Below are positions 60,109 to 64,000 of a stretch of 64,000 bases of DNA, one piece after another (the first letter of the stretch is position 1; each line of letters opens with the position of its first letter). The position numbers and the translations under genes were made by a program. Source of the DNA: Crossaster papposus (taxonomy: Eukaryota > Echinodermata > Asteroidea > Velatida > Solasteridae); contig JBAIAA010000255.1 in NCBI GenBank assembly GCA_037893245.1, forward strand, positions 614,192 to 678,191, written 5' to 3'. The notes beneath the pieces were generated by a model, which searched no databases, was not told the origin of the DNA, and saw only the letters and a program-made list of their open reading frames with translations.

Positions 60109-63100
60109 TCATGTAAATTTAGAAAATGCAAACAAAATGAAAGCAGACATTCTAAAAACATTCTACAATATTTATTAAATGTGAATAGCAGTGAAGCAAA
60201 AATACCTAGTTAGCAAAGCGAGGTTTTGGTCCTCGGACCTCTGGGCTATGGGCCCATCACGCTCCCGCTGCACTACTCTGCGTAACTATTTTTAATGAAA
60301 ATGAAATCCCCATCAAATACAACATTATCCTGAGCAGACCGAGGTTGTGATCATCCGAACTCTCGGTTACTGACCAAGAAAGGGTCTACTTTGTCACTCT
60401 GAGTCGAGTACTTCAAGTCATACCAAAAACTTATTAGCAGCAGAACGAGGTTTTGATCCTCGGCACTCTGGGTTATAGGCCCAGCAAGCTTCCACTGCGC
60501 CACCATGCCTCATGTAAATTTAGAAAAACAATAAACAAAATAAAAGCAGACATTCTAAAAACATTCTAAAATAATTATTAAATTTGAATAACAGTGAAGC
60601 AAAAATACCTCTTTAGCAGAGCGAGGTTTCGGTCCTCGGGCCTCTGGGTTATGGGCCCATCACGATCCCACTGCACCACTCTGCGTAACTATTTGTAATG
60701 AAAATGAAATCACTTTCAAGGAAATAATTATCCTGAGCAGACCGAGGTTGTGGTCAACCAAACTCTCGGGTACTGACCAAGAAAGTGTCTACTTTGTCAC
60801 TCCGAGTCGAGTACCTCATGTCATACCAAAAACTTGTTAGCAGAGCGAGGTTTCGATCCTCGGACCTCTGGGTTATGGGCCCAGCACGCTTCAACTGCGC
60901 CACTATGCCTCATGTAAATTTAGAAAATGCAAACAAAATGAAAGCAGACATTCTAAAAACATTCTACAATATTTATTAAATGTGAATAGCAGTAAAGCAA
61001 AAATACCTAGTTAGCAAAGCGAGGTTTTGGTCCTCGGACCTCTGGGCTATGGGCCCATCACGCTCCCGCTGCACTACTCTGCGTAACTATTTTTAATGAA
61101 AATGAAATCCCCATCAAATACAACATTATCCTGAGCAGACCGAGGTTGTGATCATCCGAACTCTCGGTTACTGACCAAGAAAGGGTCTACTTTGTCACTC
61201 TGAGTCGAGTACTTCAAGTCATACCAAAAACTTATTAGCAGCAGAACGAGGTTTTGATCCTCGGCACTCTGGGTTATAGGCCCAGCAAGCTTCCACTGCG
61301 CCACCATGCCTCATGTAAATTTAGAAAAACAATAAACAAAATAAAAGCAGACATTCTAAAAACATTCTAAAATAATTATTAAATTTGAATAACAGTGAAG
61401 CAAAAATACCTCTTTAGCAGAGCGAGGTTTCGGTCCTCGGGCCTCTGGGTTATGGGCCCATCACGATCCCACTGCACCACTCTGCGTAACTATTTGTAAT
61501 GAAAATGAAATCACTTTCAAGGAAATAATTATCCTGAGCAGACCGAGGTTGTGGTCAACCAAACTCTCGGGTACTGACCAAGAAAGTGTCTACTTTGTCA
61601 CTCCGAGTCGAGTACCTCATGTCATACCAAAAACTTGTTAGCAGAGCGAGGTTTCGATCCTCGGACCTCTGGGTTATGGGCCCAGCACGCTTCAACTGCG
61701 CCACTATGCCTCATGTAAATTTAGAAAATGCAAACAAAATGAAAGCAGACATTCTAAAAACATTCTACAATATTTATTAAATGTGAATAGCAGTGAAGCA
61801 AAAATACCTAGTTAGCAAAGCGAGGTTTTGGTCCTCGGACCTCTGGGCTATGGGCCCATCACGCTCCCGCTGCACTACTCTGCGTAACTATTTTTAATGA
61901 AAATGAAATCCCTATCAAATACAACATTATCCTGAGCAGACCGAGGTTGTGATCATCCGAACTCTCGGTTACTGACCGAGAAAGGGTCTACTTTGTCACT
62001 CTGAGTCGAGTACTTCAAGTCATACCAAAAACTTATTAGCAGCAGAACGAGGTTTTGATCCTCGGCACTCTGGGTTATAGGCCCAGCAAGCTTCCACTGC
62101 GCCACCATGCCTCATGTAAATTTAGAAAAACAACAAACAAAATAAAAGCAGACATTCTAAAAACATTCTAAAATAATTATTATATTTGAATAACAGTGAA
62201 GCAAAAATACCTCTTTAGCAGAGCGAGGTTTCGGTCCTCGGGCCTCTGGGTTATGGGCCCATCACGATCCCACTGCACCACTCTGCGTAACTATTTGTAA
62301 TGAAAATGAAATCACTTTCAAGGAAATAATTATCCTGAGCAGACCGAGGTTGTGGTCAACCAAATTCTCGGGTACTGACCAAGAAAGTGTCTACTTTGTC
62401 ACTCCGAGTCGAGTACCTCATGTCATACCAAAAACTTGTTAGCAGAGCGAGGTTTCGATCCTCGGACCTCTAGGTTATGGGCCCAGCACGCTTCAACTGC
62501 GCCACTATGCCTCATGTAAATTTAGAAAATGCAAACAAAATGAAAGCAGACATTCTAAAAACATTCTACAATATTTATTAAATGTGAATAGCAGTGAAGC
62601 AAAAATACCTAGTTAGCAAAGCGAGGTTTTGGTCCTCGGACCTCTGGGCTATGGGCCCATCACGCTCCCGCTGCACTACTCTGCGTAACTATTTTTAATG
62701 AAAATGGAATCCCTATCAAATACAACATTATCCTGAGCAGACCGAGGTTGTGATCATCCGAACTCTCGGTTACTGACCGAGAAAGGGTCTACTTTGTCAC
62801 TCTGAGTCGAGTACTTCAAGTCATACCAAAAACTTATTAGCAGCAGAACGAGGTTTTGATCCTCGGCACTCTGGGTTATAGGCCCAGCAAGCTTCCACTG
62901 CGCCACCATGCCTCATGTAAATTTAGAAAAACAACAAACAAAATAAAAGCAGACATTCTAAAAACATTCTAAAATAATTATTATATTTGAATAACAGTGA
63001 AGCAAAAATACCTCTTTAGCAGAGCGAGGTTTCGGTCCTCGGGCCTCTGGGTTATGGGCCCATCACGATCCCACTGCACCACTCTGCGTAACTATTTGTA

Positions 63101-64000
63101 ATGAAAATGAAATCACTTTCAAGGAAATAATTATCCTGAGCAGACCGAGGTTGTGGTCAACCAAACTCTCGGGTACTGACCAAGAAAGTGTCTACTTTGT
63201 CACTCCGAGTCGAGTACCTCATGTCATACCAAAAACTTGTTAGCAGAGCGAGGTTTCGATCCTCGGACCTCTGGGTTATGGGCCCAGCACGCTTCAACTG
63301 CGCCACTATGCCTCATGTAAATTTAGAAAATGCAAACAAAATGAAAGCAGACATTCTAAAAACATTCTACAATATTTATTAAATGTGAATAGCAGTGAAG
63401 CAAAAATACCTAGTTAGCAAAGCGAGGTTTTGGTCCTCGGACCTCTGGGCTATGGGCCCATCACGCTCCCGCTGCACTACTCTGCGTAACTATTTTTAAT
63501 GAAAATGAAATCCCTATCAAATACAACATTATCCTGAGCAGACCGAGGTTGTGATCATCCGAACTCTCGGTTACTGACCGAGAAAGGGTCTACTTTGTCA
63601 CTCTGAGTCGAGTACTTCAAGTCATACCAAAAATTTATTAGCAGCAGAACGAGGTTTTGATCCTCGGCACTCTGGGTTATAGGCCCAGCAAGCTTCCACT
63701 GCGCCACCATGCCTCATGTAAATTTAGAAAAACAACAAACAAAATAAAAGCAGACATTCTAAAAACATTCTAAAATAATTATTATATTTGAATAACAGTG
63801 AAGCAAAAATACCTCTTTAGCAGAGCGAGGTTTCGGTCCTCGGGCCTCTGGGTTATGGGCCCATCACGATCCCACTGCACCACTCTGCGTAACTATTTGT
63901 AATGAAAATGAAATCACTTTCAAGGAAATAATTATCCTGAGCAGACCGAGGTTGTGGTCAACCAAACTCTCGGGTACTGACCAAGAAAGTGTCTACTTTG

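Larger units (their letters stand above)
1..64000 (-). repeat. tRNA-iMet-derived tandem satellite array
   Basis: The array fills the window and continues past both ends. Unit starts (the G of the AAAG before TGTCTACTTTG) fall at -6 (outside the window), 795, 1589, 2390, 3191, 3992, 4798, 5599, 6405, 7199, 8000, 8801h, 9199, 10000, 10801h, 11199, 12000, 12808, 13609, 14410, 15218h, 15616, 16424h, 16822, 17630h, 18028, 18836, 19637, 20445, 21253h, 21651, 22452, 23260, 24068, 24876, 25684, 26492h, 26890, 27691, 28499, 29307h, 29705, 30506, 31314h, 31712, 32526, 33327, 34135, 34943h, 35341, 36142, 36950h, 37348, 38162h, 38560, 39368, 40176h, 40574, 41382, 42190, 42998, 43801, 44609, 45410, 46211h, 46609, 47417, 48218, 49018, 50258, 51059h, 51457, 52259, 53060, 54300, 55101, 55902, 56703, 57943, 58744, 59545, 60785, 61586, 62387, 63188 and 63989 (h = half-unit). 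Units differ by only scattered substitutions and small indels. Strand is given as minus because all tRNA-like segments read that way. Confidence 0.97.
53060..64000 (-). repeat. 6485-bp super-repeat, about 1.7 copies
   Basis: 53060-59544 is followed by a second copy from 59545 to the window end. One copy is 1240+801+801+801 then 1240+801+801 bp, so it is a 3643-bp plus a 2842-bp sub-repeat. The marker AGCAGTAAAGC appears only near 54504 and 60989, 6485 bp apart, while CTCTAGGTTATG (55984, 58826, 62469) and CCAAATTCTCGG (55874, 58716, 62359) mark the sub-repeats. The copies look nearly identical, suggesting the most recent amplification in the window. Confidence 0.9.

Noticed and set aside
1-64000. 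CRISPR array
   Set aside because: Repeats are hundreds of bp with equally repeated 'spacers', and no cas genes are present. The tRNA content identifies a eukaryotic satellite.
1-64000. tRNA-derived SINE family
   Set aside because: The copies are strictly head-to-tail with conserved spacing, no A-rich or LINE-like tail and no target-site duplications. Tandem amplification explains the layout better than retrotransposition.
1-64000. Array of functional tRNA genes
   Set aside because: Every segment class in the reference unit has at least one defect (G18 loss, acceptor mismatch or insertion, altered T loop, lost 27:43 pair). t1 and t5 come close, so limited expression is not excluded.
1-64000. 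Assembly artefact from collapsed or looped repeats
   Set aside because: Block-specific markers and distinct higher-order periods change along the window in an orderly way, which simple assembler looping would not create. The near-identical copies after 53 kb still deserve long-read confirmation.

Overview
The whole window is one uninterrupted satellite DNA array from a eukaryotic nuclear genome. I see no protein-coding gene, no bacterial or phage gene and no unique-sequence island anywhere in the 64 kb. The basic unit is 801 bp. It is made of two related half-units (398 and 403 bp), and variant units of 794, 802-803, 808, 814 and 1240 bp and lone ~398-bp half-units are interspersed. I place 85 unit starts inside the window.

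The repeat is built from initiator tRNA-Met. On the minus strand each 801-bp unit carries six head-to-tail tRNA-iMet-like segments (called t1-t6 here): five are exactly 71 bp (plus discriminator base) and one is 74 bp. Four (t1, t2, t4, t5) are obvious. They keep the run of three G and three C around the anticodon loop (GGGCCCATAACCC) that is specific to eukaryotic initiator tRNA, a T-arm of the CGAGG/CCTCG type, and most of the acceptor stem. Two (t3, t6) are much more diverged but align without gaps over the full 71 bp. Most copies are followed within about 10 nt, on the minus strand, by an oligo-T run that could stop RNA polymerase III. The spacers are AT-rich. Window-wide this is roughly 480 tRNA-like segments, all in one orientation. 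The T-arm sequence resembles the arthropod initiator tRNA as I remember it better than the vertebrate one, so an invertebrate host is a weak guess only.

Layout: 1-3190 simple 801-type units; 3191-6404 two copies of a 1607-bp higher-order repeat (HOR); 7199-11198 two copies of a 2000-bp HOR; 11199-15217 mixed units where a 7-bp duplication in the t2 anticodon arm first appears; 15218-18835 three copies of a 1206-bp HOR; 18836-38559 a ~2.8-kb HOR family, with a 5636-bp super-repeat from 29705; 38162-42189 two copies of a 2014-bp HOR; 43801-48500 a 2808-bp HOR; 48218-53059 a patchwork of 4042- and 4848-bp offset duplications; 53060-64000 a 6485-bp super-repeat containing 1240-bp units with fused tRNA-like dimers.

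The variants show how the array evolves: unequal exchange between half-units (several distinct junction classes), a 362-bp microhomology deletion that fuses two tRNA-like segments, 7-bp gains and losses at the anticodon loop, and later block amplification of each variant. No segment I examined keeps every conserved internal promoter and fold feature, so the array is best read as tRNA-derived pseudogene satellite, possibly still bound by TFIIIC or transcribed. That last point is inference.
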